This document shows positions 25,147 through 34,740 of a stretch of DNA of 64,000 nt, piece after piece. Location: contig PYIU01000007.1 in NCBI GenBank assembly GCA_003415625.1, positions 3,162,001-3,226,000 on the forward strand. The letters are read 5' to 3'. Origin of the DNA: Aquanectria penicillioides. Its lineage: Eukaryota; Ascomycota; Sordariomycetes; Hypocreales; Nectriaceae. The first letter of the stretch is position 1. Every line of letters begins with the position of its first letter. The position numbers and the translations under genes are program-made. The notes below the pieces were generated by a model that was not told where the DNA came from, did no database searches, and worked only from the letters and a program-made list of their open reading frames with translations.

Positions 25147-26209
25147 TGCTAACCCTCCACGTCTGATTCGCGATTGATCTTGGTTGCGGTGCGGCAGCTG
25201 AACAGGGGCGATTAATGCCGGACGAAGTTGGGGTCAAGTCGGAGGGTTTCAAGATGATCGGCGTTAGATGTACTTAAATGTCGAGCCACGCCGAGGTCCA
25301 GTTTTGCGAGCGAGGCGCAGGCGTCGGTTAGACAAAGGGATTCTTGGCCATTGGAAGAGTACGGTTAACTAGGTAGGAGCTGTTCTGCCAGCGCGTCCAC
25401 TTTATCGAGCCTTTTCGTCACCGAGTCTTAGCCCAGGTGCTAACAGGGTTCCCCTCGGCACCGACAATCATGAAACCGGCGTTGGTATTTTTTTAGTTGA
25501 AAGGATTCTCAAGAATTGACTTTGCGGGTTATGCACGTTTGCTCTTTATAAATGTGTGTCAATCTACCCGCAGCCACCATTGACCGAGATTTCAATTCCT
25601 GAACAAATCTTGACATTGAGCTTGGCATTAGATCTGCATAATTCCATTGTCAATGACCGATCTGATCATCTTTATTTGCCAGCGAAGAATACACAATGTG
25701 GGGGTCCTTGGCGCCAGTTTAGTTGAGGAAAGCCACCTCAGCCCCGACAAATCAACACAAGACTGAGAATTGGTCTGCATATGCACCTAGATCGGTCTGA
25801 AGTAATGTAGCTGACCAAGAATATCTCTCTATTGCGCTACAAGAAGAGGTCATGAGTGTGGCTTGCTGGCCAATCACCTGGGGCGCCATGCAAGTAAGCT
25901 GCGACCCCCCTATCACCTTGGTCCTTGGGTCACCTCCTGGCCGGCCTGGATGCGCCGTTTCCTTTTTGGAAAACTGATGGGTGGGATGTAAACTGTGAGG
26001 CGCCGTTTGCCCGGTGATGCGTGGGATGGACGCATAGCCTAATATTGACGTCTCTTTGGTTCGCACTGCTGTCACGCTCCGGCATCTGAAGCCTCGTTTT
26101 CGCGACCCCACCTTCACCCTTCTCATGTGCAATATTTCTCTCCATGTATTAATCCCTTCTATATTCGATTTCAGGGTCGCTTCTTTCGCCAACTCTACTG
26201 TTGTCAAGC
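25147..26209. other. divergent promoter region
   Basis: About 1 kb between the starts of two divergent genes. No gene is seen. A 175-codon frame on the minus strand (26279-25752) overlaps the start of the next gene and has no recognisable content. Confidence 0.45.
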
Positions 26210-28381
26210 ATGGAAACGGTAGGGTCTGAGCTGGCTGGCCCCGATCTCGTTGAGCTCGTGAAACAATCCATAACCGCATACAAGGTGTTCATCGAGGGCA
26301 AAAGCCCGGAAAAGTCGGCGTCGCAGTTTGGCTTGCGTCTCGAAATCGAGCAGCAACGACTGACACAATGGGGAGAGGGTTCTGGCCTTTTTACACCCAG
26401 CTCTCAGCCGGCAAAGTGCTACTACACTGACACCAGGCTTCTTGAAAACGACGCGGTGTTGGAACTTGTGATGCAAATTCTGACGCATAGTAAAGAGATA
26501 CTCGAGGAAGTGACAGACCTGATCCAAAAATATGGGGTATCTGTGCTCGATCAGAGCGATAGTTTAGACGAGCAGGAGGCGGAACCGAATGTTGATGCGG
26601 AGCCAATAATCCCATCCTCGAGAAAGAGAAAGAAGACGCCTTCTCGCAGATCTCCCAATAAGCGGCAACAGACGAGCATCTCTAACCTGCGATGGGTTGT
26701 GAAGGACAAAGATGCATTCGAGACTCTGCTGGCACAACTGAAGCACTACAATGACAATCTGTACAACCTGCACCCCCCGGAGACCAGGGTGACGATTTCG
26801 CGAGACGCCTTGGCTAAAATCATCAACTCAGCAAGCATTGACGACCTAAAGACCTTTGGAAGCAATGACGCGGTAACCTCTCCAGAGCCTTCAAAGGAGA
26901 ATGATCCCTTTCCCTGCTCAACAATGGCCTCGGTGGCGACCCTCAGCATGGCTGTTAGGGAGTGTTTAAACAAGAGCAGTCAAGAATCTGTTGATGTGGC
27001 CTCGCCTGAAAGAAGTGCTGAAGACAAGGATTTGTCAGTTCCGTTGGACAGTATCTTTGGATACGACTATCCGGTGAAAGGGGGAGACGTTGTGGACTGG
27101 GTGAGAATGGTCAGCAACGAGAGACAAATAACCCAGGTGTTTGTGGAAGAAAAATGCTTGGTTCACGCATCACCACAGCTGGATCCGGAAAAAAGCCAGA
27201 ACCTAGGTACCGAAGGTTCGTTTGACCAAGAGTTTGACCAAGCCCACGACATGGCCCGGCTATTGCACCAAGCCAACTCATCATCCGAGTTTAGGCTCTT
27301 AAAGTGCGTGGGGATATGCCGGAAAGCTAGGCATATCGCCCTCCTCCTTTATCAGCTTCCAGACTGGGCCGTTTCCAATGCGAAACCAGTTACGTTGGAC
27401 AGCATAATGAGACCCAGGCATGCGACGGACGAGGCCAGAGGATCGCTGGAGATGTACCCTTCGCTATCAACGAGATTCCATATTGCCAAATCCATTTCCT
27501 CGGCCGTGCTTCAAATGCATTCGTCATGGCTGTTACACAAGGACATCTCATCGATACATGTCTCATTCTTCGGGCGGCAGTTTGGCGCCAACACGTCCCC
27601 GGCAACACCCAACCTCGAGAGTCCATTTTTAACCGGACTCAGAAATGTTCGCTACTATTTGTCCAGCACCTGGGCGGAGCCTGACCCTCGTGAAGAATTC
27701 GCCTTTTTCAGAAAGCGCCTCCACCTCCACCCTTCATACCTTTTGCACAAGGAATTCGACGACAAGAAGAACCACTGGAAGGAATCAGAGAAGAAAAGTT
27801 ACTACAAGGCCCGGCATGACTACTATTCGCTGGGGCTTTTGCTATTGGAAATAGGGATTTGGCTGCCCCTTGACCAGATCAAAGTGGCTTGGCCTGATGA
27901 GGTGGCGAGCTCAACTGGGCTCAACGGAGAGAACACGATGGACGAATATTGGCTCGAAAAGATCCAATCCTTGATCTTTAGGGGCTGCGGCAAGGTTGCG
28001 CATTACGATGCCTGGGAGGATCTTATCAAAAACGGCTCATTCCGGTCTGTCGAGACGTTTGCAAACACCTTGGCCGCGGCGATCCAGGAAGAGGGCATCG
28101 AAGAGCTAGCGGCGACCCCGACAGCTCCGTTGGAGCGCGAATCGCATTCGCTGCAGCTGGTACACTGCTGGCAGGAATTGTATCCCCTGGCATTATTCCG
28201 GAACAGCGCGATAAAACGAGCAGAGAAGCACCTGGGGTTCCTCATGGGGGAAAAGTACCAAAAATTGGTGTTGCGTTGTTTGAAGTTGGATTTTGACCTC
28301 TCTCCGACAGCGACGGAAGCAGAGTGGTCGAGAGCCTTTAACTGGCTAGTTATGAAGGAGCTGGAAGAGTGCTGTGTTTGA
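26210..28381 (+). CDS. HeLo-like domain / pseudokinase protein
   Basis: Single-exon gene of 723 residues; ATG 26210 is the first in frame. Residues about 10-120 resemble the HeLo (HET-S N-terminal, prion-inhibition-and-propagation) domain, including the typical LRLEIEQQRLTQWGEGSGLF stretch. A basic segment near 140 (RKRKKTPSRRSPNKRQ) resembles a nuclear signal. The C-terminal 350 residues look like a degenerate protein-kinase fold: LLHKDISSIHVSFF (about 440-455) stands where the HRDxxxxN loop should be, and RHDYYSLGLLLLEIGIW (about 533-549) matches the post-activation-loop helix. No DFG or N of the catalytic loop is evident, so it is probably a pseudokinase. In ascomycetes, HeLo proteins act in heterokaryon incompatibility and regulated cell death at membranes. 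The partner and trigger are unknown. Confidence 0.8.
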   Translation: METVGSELAGPDLVELVKQSITAYKVFIEGKSPEKSASQFGLRLEIEQQRLTQWGEGSGLFTPSSQPAKCYYTDTRLLENDAVLELVMQILTHSKEILEEVTDLIQKYGVSVLDQSDSLDEQEAEPNVDAEPIIPSSRKRKKTPSRRSPNKRQQTSISNLRWVVKDKDAFETLLAQLKHYNDNLYNLHPPETRVTISRDALAKIINSASIDDLKTFGSNDAVTSPEPSKENDPFPCSTMASVATLSMAVRECLNKSSQESVDVASPERSAEDKDLSVPLDSIFGYDYPVKGGDVVDWVRMVSNERQITQVFVEEKCLVHASPQLDPEKSQNLGTEGSFDQEFDQAHDMARLLHQANSSSEFRLLKCVGICRKARHIALLLYQLPDWAVSNAKPVTLDSIMRPRHATDEARGSLEMYPSLSTRFHIAKSISSAVLQMHSSWLLHKDISSIHVSFFGRQFGANTSPATPNLESPFLTGLRNVRYYLSSTWAEPDPREEFAFFRKRLHLHPSYLLHKEFDDKKNHWKESEKKSYYKARHDYYSLGLLLLEIGIWLPLDQIKVAWPDEVASSTGLNGENTMDEYWLEKIQSLIFRGCGKVAHYDAWEDLIKNGSFRSVETFANTLAAAIQEEGIEELAATPTAPLERESHSLQLVHCWQELYPLALFRNSAIKRAEKHLGFLMGEKYQKLVLRCLKLDFDLSPTATEAEWSRAFNWLVMKELEECCV

Positions 28382-28580
28382 ATCCATGAACTTGATGTCT
28401 TAATTTCTGTAGCAATAGTGGCCAACATTCCCAATACATCCGCATCTCGACGGAGTACCCTCTCCTATGATCCATACCCACAGTCATGAGCCAAGAAACA
28501 GTGACATTACAGGATTAGTAAATGCTAGCCATGAAGTGAACTACCGGTAGCCGGTTGTGATGGGACTGGAATCGAAAATG

Positions 28581-28600
28581 CGGGGTAACGCGGAGATGGC
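28581..28600 (+). promoter_or_regulatory. candidate regulator-binding element (CGGAGATGG)
   Basis: CGGGGTAACGCGGAGATGGC lies 63 bp before the Zn2Cys6 regulator start. The core CGGAGATG recurs three times in the 31.9 kb divergent promoter and twice in the 34.5 kb one. CGG half-sites are the usual target of Zn2Cys6 proteins, so autoregulation is a reasonable inference. Confidence 0.5.
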
Positions 28601-28662
28601 TTGCTTATACTTGTACGCAGAGTCCGCTGCTATATCCGGATCTAGAGTCATCCTCGAGCACA

Positions 28663-30820
28663 ATGCCGCCGATCAGTCGCCGTATGCCAATTAGCTGCGA
28701 ACCATGCAGAGAGAGAAAGATTCGATGCCCTCGCAATGCCAATCGCGGCAGAGGCCCTTGCGAAACCTGCATCCGCAGAGGCATCCCACCGGCTGAGTGC
28801 GTTTACTTGCGAGACGTCATTTACCAGCGCCAGCCCCCGGCAGCTCAACCGGATAACAGCGAACTTCTGGCACGCATCGACAAGCTGGAGCAATTGCTTC
28901 AAAACTACGTTGGAGACCACACGAAAGGGCCCTCGGAGTCTCCTGCTCTGGCATCGCATCTCCCCTCTCCGGAATCAAATCTGCTTTCAGGGACTAATGG
29001 CGATGGATTTCGACGGCCATTGATGGGGTTGCCCTCTCCAGTATCGACGGTGTCATCTCCCGGGACCCTTATTAGGTCCGCGTCTGGACATGAACGATAC
29101 GAGCCTTCAACTTCAAGGTGGTCATCCATTCTCAATGCCAATCCAGCGACAAGCGAGATCAACACCGACTTGAGCGAGGATGCCACTGTCCCTTTTATAA
29201 CCACCACTGCAAAACTTCGAGACCTTCTTGACTTGCTACCACCCCTGTCCCCGTGCGATGAGTTGAAGAATATCTTCTTTACAGTCTACTCACCCGTAAG
29301 TTTTCTCTAAATGGTATTCGCAGCCACTGATTGACTAGTTATTTCACGTCCTGCACGATCCCACGTTCGAAACAGCGTATGCTCAATTCCGCGACGAACC
29401 TGATCAGGCGTCGTTATCTTGGCTTGCCCTGCTATTCGCCATACTAAGCGTAGCAGTGACTGCTGTTACAGAGGACAGCCCGTTTCTCAGGGAGCTGGGG
29501 AGATGCAAGTCTGCCCAAGAAAACATGGCCTTGCTGGGCAATCGGTATCGATCTGCTGCCATGAAATGCCTCGAAGCCGACTCTTACCTCTGGCGGCACA
29601 ACCTTCAGACCCTGCAAACATTGGTGATTCTGATTTACGGCATAAACCATACTCATGGACAGTCTTGGGCCCTCCTTGGAACGGCCAGGCACATTGCGTT
29701 GTCCTTGGGCTGCCACATCGATCCTGACGCCTTTGATCTGGATCTCATTGCCGCAGAAGAGCGTCGCCGGTGCTGGGCCGCCCTTAATATGCTTTACACC
29801 ATTCAAAACACAACGCTGGGTAATCTCGAACCGGGGCATGTGTCGCACAATGTCAAGCCGCCACTTGACGTCAACGACGATCAACTCGTCTCTGGCCTTC
29901 CCTCGCCGCATCCTCTCCAGACTGGACCATCTCAAATGTCATACTTGCTGTTGAAGTTTGAACTCTATGGACTGTGCAATAGAATTTGCAATACAATCTT
30001 TAATTACGAACTAAAACCGTCCTTTGACGCAATTATGCGGCTCAACTCCGAAATCGAATCGCATCAAGACCTGTTGAACCAAAAGTATCTGCTCGACACC
30101 ACGGCCTCTTCACTTCCGGCTTTCCACGCAGTCCACTTGAATATTCTGTTTGGATACTCTCATCAATTGACTCTGCTTCTCCATCGACCGGTCTTGATTC
30201 AGCAATACTTGGAAGGTGATGTGGAATATGCTGCAGACGACATCCTAACCTCTCGCCGGAAATGCATCGAGAGTTCGCGAGCGCTCATTGGAATTCATCG
30301 AGTCCTGCATGAAGAAGAGGCTTATAGGCCGTACAGATGGTACAACCGCGGGATTGGCTCATTTCAGGCGTTTCACGGCGTTGTGTTCCTTGCGTGCATC
30401 TTTGGGCTCGGCACTGATCTAGACCCGTCCACGCTCGAGCTGTTGCAGCGGGATATTTGTGACAGCCTAGTAGTGTTTGAAGAAATTGAAAGAGACGGAA
30501 TGAGCAGAATTTGCGAAAAGGCGCTTCCAATTCTCAAGGTCCTTTTGTAAGTACAGCCTCTTTACTCGAATCTTCTAACCAGTCATAGAGGTATGATGCA
30601 TCTCGATTTCACAGACCAACGTGCAACCCCACGGCGAGGGCCGGTCAACCGAGGTTTCTACCAAAACACCGCCCCTTCAGTCGACAGAGAAAGGCAGGAT
30701 ATTCCGCAGAGTCTTGATTTACTTTTGGGCAGCTTAGAACCACAGCAATGGCTTTCTCCGTCTACAATGAATTGGAGCGAATTGGAAATGCTCATGGATG
30801 GGTGCGGCTCAAATGTATGA
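28663..30820 (+). CDS. Zn2Cys6 fungal transcription factor (cluster 1 regulator)
   Basis: Three exons, 28663-29295, 29339-30546 and 30589-30820, give 690 residues. Both introns (43 and 42 nt) have GTAAGT donors and TAG acceptors, and the joins read VYSP-LFHVLHDP and KVLL-GMMHLDF. The N-terminus holds the binuclear zinc cluster CEPCRERKIRC...CETCIRRGIPPAEC (residues about 12-46), followed by a coiled-coil-like linker (LLARIDKLEQLLQNY). The middle is the fungal-specific transcription-factor domain, with SWALLGTARHIALSLGCHID and EERRRCWAALNMLY typical of PF04082. It acts in the nucleus. It heads a group of metabolic genes sharing a CGGAGATG promoter element also found before this gene, so it is probably their activator. 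Confidence 0.92.
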
Positions 30821-30893
30821 CACGGTGCAATTTAAAGAATGGAGATAATAGACTATGAGTAATCTTACAATGTCCACTCTAATCTGAAGCCGT

Positions 30894-31674
30894 CTATTCC
30901 TCCTTGTACAGCGGATATGTCGGCAGTGTAAAAGGGGTAAGCCCTCCGTCGAAAAGCCCAGCGCAGCCCGCCCAGTCTGATAAAGTTAGTTTTGGCATCA
31001 AATGAACAGGGCAACTTACAACTCAGAATCGCAACCACGTAACCGAAGCCATACCCGGCCATGGTGGTAGCACGGCTGTCTACCATGGCGCCAACTGCTA
31101 GTAGGAGCAGACATACGTCGAGAGCGAGCAAGTCGAGGAAGAGAACCCAGGAGCTTCGCACTGCGGCTATGGTGTATATCACAGTCAGAATGAACCATGC
31201 CCAGAGGTACAAAGCCAGCGACTGCTGGAAATCAGGACTTAGGTTTCCAGTCTGGGTATCGGTGTAGGCCGCAATAATTCCGGTAGCCGGCAGGTAAATC
31301 AAGCTGTAGGATATGTTGAATGCGGCATACGAAGAGAACACTGTTGCTCCAAAAGTATTCCCAGCAACAAATTCCATGATGCCGCATATGTACTGGCAGA
31401 TGCCGCCAAATGCAACCAGGACGGAAATCATGACATTGGGGATCTGCACGCCACGAGCCTGCACCCCAAAGCTCGAGATGAGAAAGATGCCTGCTTTGTT
31501 AGCAAGGAAATCTACAGGCTTGGCAAACTCACCTGTTGCAAACGAGAGCAGACCCAACGGGGTTGGATTGGCCAACCGGCGGTGGACAACCGGCAACGCG
31601 GGTTGGTTCCGGTCTTCAATATGACCGCCAGCAGTAAAGGCCTGGTTGAGCTTATTCTGTTCGTCTGAAGACAT
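30894..31674 (-). CDS. GPR1/FUN34/YaaH acetate-permease family transporter
   Basis: Three exons, 31674-31533, 31490-31020 and 30976-30894, give 231 residues. Introns are 31491-31532 (GTGAGT...GCAG) and 30977-31019 (GTAAGT...TCAG). Removing them yields LLSFATG-IFLISSFGVQARGV and AILS-YWAGCAGLFDGG, ending LPTYPLYKEE. The family signature NPTPLGLLSF is at residues about 36-45, and six hydrophobic segments follow. Characterised relatives (yeast Ady2/Ato, Aspergillus AcpA) carry acetate or related monocarboxylates, with ammonium export also proposed. It is divergent from the FAA hydrolase gene and shares its promoter, so it may import the cluster substrate or move a small acid product. It is at the short end for the fungal family but complete. 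Confidence 0.92.
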
Positions 31675-31873
31675 TTTGGTGATGATGTGCTTTGGCAACT
31701 ACAGGTGATTACAGGCGATGGCCTCTATAAAAGTTCATTCTACATTGGTATCTTACTAGACAATGGCTTCTTGATATCACCAAGAGCCCATATGATTATT
31801 TCAGCCGCTTTTTCCTAGCCTGGAATTGTCAAAGACTTGGAGCAACTAGGATTTCCGTGATCGCCGTGGTGCA

Positions 31874-31917
31874 CCATCTCCGCCATCCCCGCAGCCCCGC
31901 CATCTCCGTCATCTCCG
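31874..31917 (-). promoter_or_regulatory. triple CGGAGATG element in divergent promoter
   Basis: Three copies on the minus strand, at 31874-31882, 31900-31908 and 31909-31917 (plus strand CCATCTCCG, CCATCTCCG, TCATCTCCG). They lie 136-200 bp before the FAA hydrolase start and about 200-240 bp before the transporter start, so they could serve both genes. The same core occurs before the regulator gene and at 34.5 kb. Confidence 0.55.
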
Positions 31918-32052
31918 CGCTGCGCTCCAGCAAAGCAGCTTCTAACGCCCTGCGTCAATGGCAGAGGCACTCAAACAGACTATTTGAGGGCCGTAAATGA
32001 TCACAAGCACATTTCTGGATCGAACAATACCACAGGGATTCAGAACGATACC

Positions 32053-33129
32053 ATGGGCTCCTACAAACCTTCCTTTACGCAGTTTGCTGCATTCATAGAC
32101 CCTGGCACAGGCGCTGCACGAATCGGGCACTATGATCTGTCCGCAAGCACTATCCAGCCCCTGGCATTCAAGTCTGGGACCCCCGTCTCAGACCTTTACC
32201 AGGTGATTGAGGCTGGCACGAGCTCCATCACCCCGACTGGGGAACCAGTTTCGGCAACCAACGTGACACTGCTTCCCCCGATTAGCGGGCGAGATGTCTT
32301 GGCTGTAGGCAAAAACTACATGGAGCACGCCAAGGAGTTTAACAGCTCTGGGTTTGACAGCTCTGACAAGACGGACCGGCCTAGCCATCCGGTCATCTTT
32401 ACCAAACGAGCCACGTCCATCATTGCAGACGGGGAAGAAATCCACCCCCATCCGAAATTCACAGAGACTGTGGATTATGAAGGGGAAATTGGTGTCATTA
32501 TTGGAAAGTCTGGATTCCAGATTGACGAGGCTAATGCCTGGGATCATATCTGGGGCTACACCATCATCAATGACATGACTGCAAGAGAACGCCAGAGAGA
32601 CCACAAGCAGTTCTTTCTTGGAAAGTCCCCTGACACGTTTTGCCCCATGGTAAGTCGTCAACCTTTTGATATACGCGTCTAACAGTTACAGGGCCCGGTT
32701 GCTGTCCCCAAAGAATATCTGCCTTCTGTCCTTCACCTTGAAACGTCCGTTAATGGACAGATTCGACAGAGCGCTACGAGCGAGGACCTCATCTTTAGTA
32801 TTCCCACTCTGATCAAGACGATTTCTGAGGGCCAGACCCTGCAGGCTGGCGATGTCCTTGCTACCGGCACTGTAAGTACTCATCCCAGCGACATTATGGC
32901 AGTGCTAATGTTGTAGCCCGCTGGTGTTGGTATCGGCAAGAAGCCGCCTGTTTACCTTCATCCCGGAGACGAGATTGCTGTTTCCATCACTGGGCTTGGA
33001 ACCTTGCGAAACAAAATCTCGGACCCATCAGCCGCAAATTACACCACAGACAGGCTGATCAAGGACTCGTCATTCACCTTGACCAACTCGGCCAAGTCTC
33101 TCAGGGCTGGAATTGGCCTTACTCCGTGA
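32053..33129 (+). CDS. fumarylacetoacetate-hydrolase family enzyme (5' half of probable fusion)
   Basis: Exons 32053-32649, 32692-32871 and 32917-33129 give 329 residues as read. Introns are 42 and 45 nt, with GTAAGT donors and CAG/TAG acceptors. The FAA fold is shown by GKNYMEHAKEF, the metal-binding ExE in DYEGEIGVIIG, NDMTARERQ and TGTPAGVGIG. Relatives hydrolyse C-C bonds of acylpyruvates or decarboxylate/isomerise 2-oxo acids, usually in aromatic catabolism. The frame stops just where an alpha/beta hydrolase frame begins. One extra C at 33124-33125 would carry LTP into VNGKALHYQ. Since the downstream frame has no usable ATG, I believe this is one bifunctional gene, 32053-33920, of about 594 residues. 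Start ATG 32053 has context ACCATGGG. Confidence 0.88.
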
Positions 33130-33920
33130 ACGGGAAAGCGCTCCACTACCAGAAGCTGGGGTCAGGAGATGAGAACGTAGTCTTTGTTCATGGACTGGGG
33201 GGCACGATGGATTACTGGACCCCGCTCATCTCCAGCCTCTCCCTGGACCAGACTCACGCTCTTCATCTGTTTGACCTCGAGGGCCACGGCCTGAGCCCCA
33301 CACACCCCTTGAGCGACTTGACCATTGATTCATTTGCCTCGGATATACGATTGGTATTTGGATTGGCTGGGGCATCGGAGGCAAAGCCAGCAACATTGGT
33401 CGCTCATTCACTGGGATGCCTGGCTGCGATCAAGTTTACCCTTGACAACCCCGAGCTCGTAAAGAGGCTGATCTTGGTGGGACCTCCGCCGTCGCCTCTC
33501 CCTGAAGCGGCGGCTGCTGGAACCTTTGCCAGGGCGGCCCTTGTGCGCAGCAAAGGCATGGGCGCGGTCGTAGATGCGGTTGCTAATGCCGGCACTTCGG
33601 CTCACTCCAAGAAGGCCAATCCTGTAGCTATTGCGGCTGTCCGACTCAGTCTCTTGGGGCAGGATCCCGAGTCATATGCCAAGGCATGCTGGGCGCTTGC
33701 AAGGGCGATGCAGAAGCTGAATGTTAGCGAGATAAGTGCAGAGACTTTGATTATCACCGGCGACGAGGACAAGGTCTCTCCTTCAGGGCTGTGCGAGCAG
33801 TATGTGGACCAGATCAAGAGCTGCGGACTAGTGGTGCTCAAGAACTGCGGCCACTGGCATGTTTATGAAGATGTTGACGGGGTTGCACAAGCAGTCAAGA
33901 AATTTCTTCGTATAGATTAG
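33126..33920 (+). CDS. alpha/beta hydrolase domain (3' half of probable fusion)
   Basis: Open frame of about 264 residues with a full alpha/beta-hydrolase fold: oxyanion region VVFVHGLGG, nucleophile elbow VAHSLGCLAA (Ser), acid TGDEDKVSP (Asp) and base NCGHWHVYED (His). It resembles 3-oxoadipate enol-lactonase-type hydrolases. The frame has no ATG before the Met of GGTMDYW, which already lies inside the fold, and it opens at GTG overlapping the stop of the FAA hydrolase. Translation upstream of GTG is also open but alien. The simplest reading is that it is the C-terminal domain of the preceding protein, separated by one missing base. A lone gene with an unseen 5' exon is the alternative. A fused lactonase-like and FAA enzyme would perform two successive hydrolytic steps. 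Confidence 0.8.
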   Translation: MNGKALHYQKLGSGDENVVFVHGLGGTMDYWTPLISSLSLDQTHALHLFDLEGHGLSPTHPLSDLTIDSFASDIRLVFGLAGASEAKPATLVAHSLGCLAAIKFTLDNPELVKRLILVGPPPSPLPEAAAAGTFARAALVRSKGMGAVVDAVANAGTSAHSKKANPVAIAAVRLSLLGQDPESYAKACWALARAMQKLNVSEISAETLIITGDEDKVSPSGLCEQYVDQIKSCGLVVLKNCGHWHVYEDVDGVAQAVKKFLRID

Positions 33921-33967
33921 ATTGAATATTCTTGATCTTTTGTTATAACTCATCAGAATGGATAAGT

Positions 33968-34423
33968 CTAATCCTCCATCCAGAGCTTCCGGAGTCCAAC
34001 AAACCGCACTGGCTCCTTGTACTTATTCTTGATCCCCTCGGTGATTCCTATTCGTAGTGGTTCCCCAAATTCCAACATCTCCTTTTCTCCATGAAACCTC
34101 CAGAATTGCCAGCTACAGTTGCTGCTCTGGAAAGGCCTAAACACGCTTGAGCCACCAGGGTGTTTTGCGATGAACTGGGTGCAGTCGTACACGATGTTGT
34201 CAATGACAACCCAGAAAAGTCCGCAATCCTTGGCGGCCAACACAGTTGATGGCTCAATAAATTTGAGGCTTTGGTTTGGGGTGCTAACGGGCACTGGTTG
34301 GTATGAATTTGGATCAGTGACGTCTTCAATGTGGGAAACTACAGGCGAGATGGCATGCTCTGTCTCATTTCGTGATGCTGGGGCCTCTCCCCCCGAGGTA
34401 GCCTTTCGATTCATCCACCCCAT
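33968..34423 (-). CDS. cytochrome b5-like heme-binding protein
   Basis: Single-exon gene of 151 residues. The C-terminal two thirds is a cytochrome b5-type domain with LFWVVIDNIVYDCTQFIAKHPGG (HPGG holds the first axial His); FWRFHGEKEM supplies a candidate second His. The N-terminal 50 residues are polar and there is no membrane anchor, so it is probably soluble or part of a complex. Cytochrome b5 domains donate electrons to oxygenases and desaturases. It is convergent with the FAA/hydrolase gene (47 bp between stops) and divergent from the amidohydrolase, sharing a promoter with CGGAGATG elements, which suggests co-regulation in cluster 1. Confidence 0.85.
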   Translation of the reverse strand: MGWMNRKATSGGEAPASRNETEHAISPVVSHIEDVTDPNSYQPVPVSTPNQSLKFIEPSTVLAAKDCGLFWVVIDNIVYDCTQFIAKHPGGSSVFRPFQSSNCSWQFWRFHGEKEMLEFGEPLRIGITEGIKNKYKEPVRFVGLRKLWMED

Positions 34424-34531
34424 TTTGTTGATAGGTTGATGTTTGCCGAGTCAAGCGGAACGGATAAATATGGCCTTAATTTTGACGCCTTTGAGGTGAG
34501 ACACCCGAGTATTCATCTCAACCCCTCATCA

Positions 34532-34570
34532 CGGAGCGGAGATGCGCGGCGATGGCGGAGACGGAGATGC
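34532..34570 (+). promoter_or_regulatory. double CGGAGATG element in divergent promoter
   Basis: CGGAGATGC occurs at 34537-34545 and 34562-34570, with a related GGCGGAGAC between them, in the 317-bp gap between the cytochrome b5-like and amidohydrolase genes. It matches the core found before the regulator and in the transporter/FAA promoter. Confidence 0.55.
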
Positions 34571-34740
34571 GCGGGGTGGCGATTATGGGTGAAGACGCAG
34601 CGGGGAACCGAATGCTCTCCATTCCATAGTGCCTTTCCCCGTGGGGTAGTTGTGGGAACACTCGACTCCATGTTCAAGATATTAATCAATCAACGCTCAG
34701 GCATTTCGAACTGACAGCAGAGCAAGATACCCAAGCGATC

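Noticed and set aside
25752..26279. 175-codon minus-strand frame
   Set aside because: Overlaps the start of the HeLo/pseudokinase gene and has no recognisable content.
33060..33126. Intron joining the FAA hydrolase to the alpha/beta hydrolase
   Set aside because: The only candidate donor-acceptor spans are under 40 nt and lack a convincing GTAAGT-type donor or branch site.
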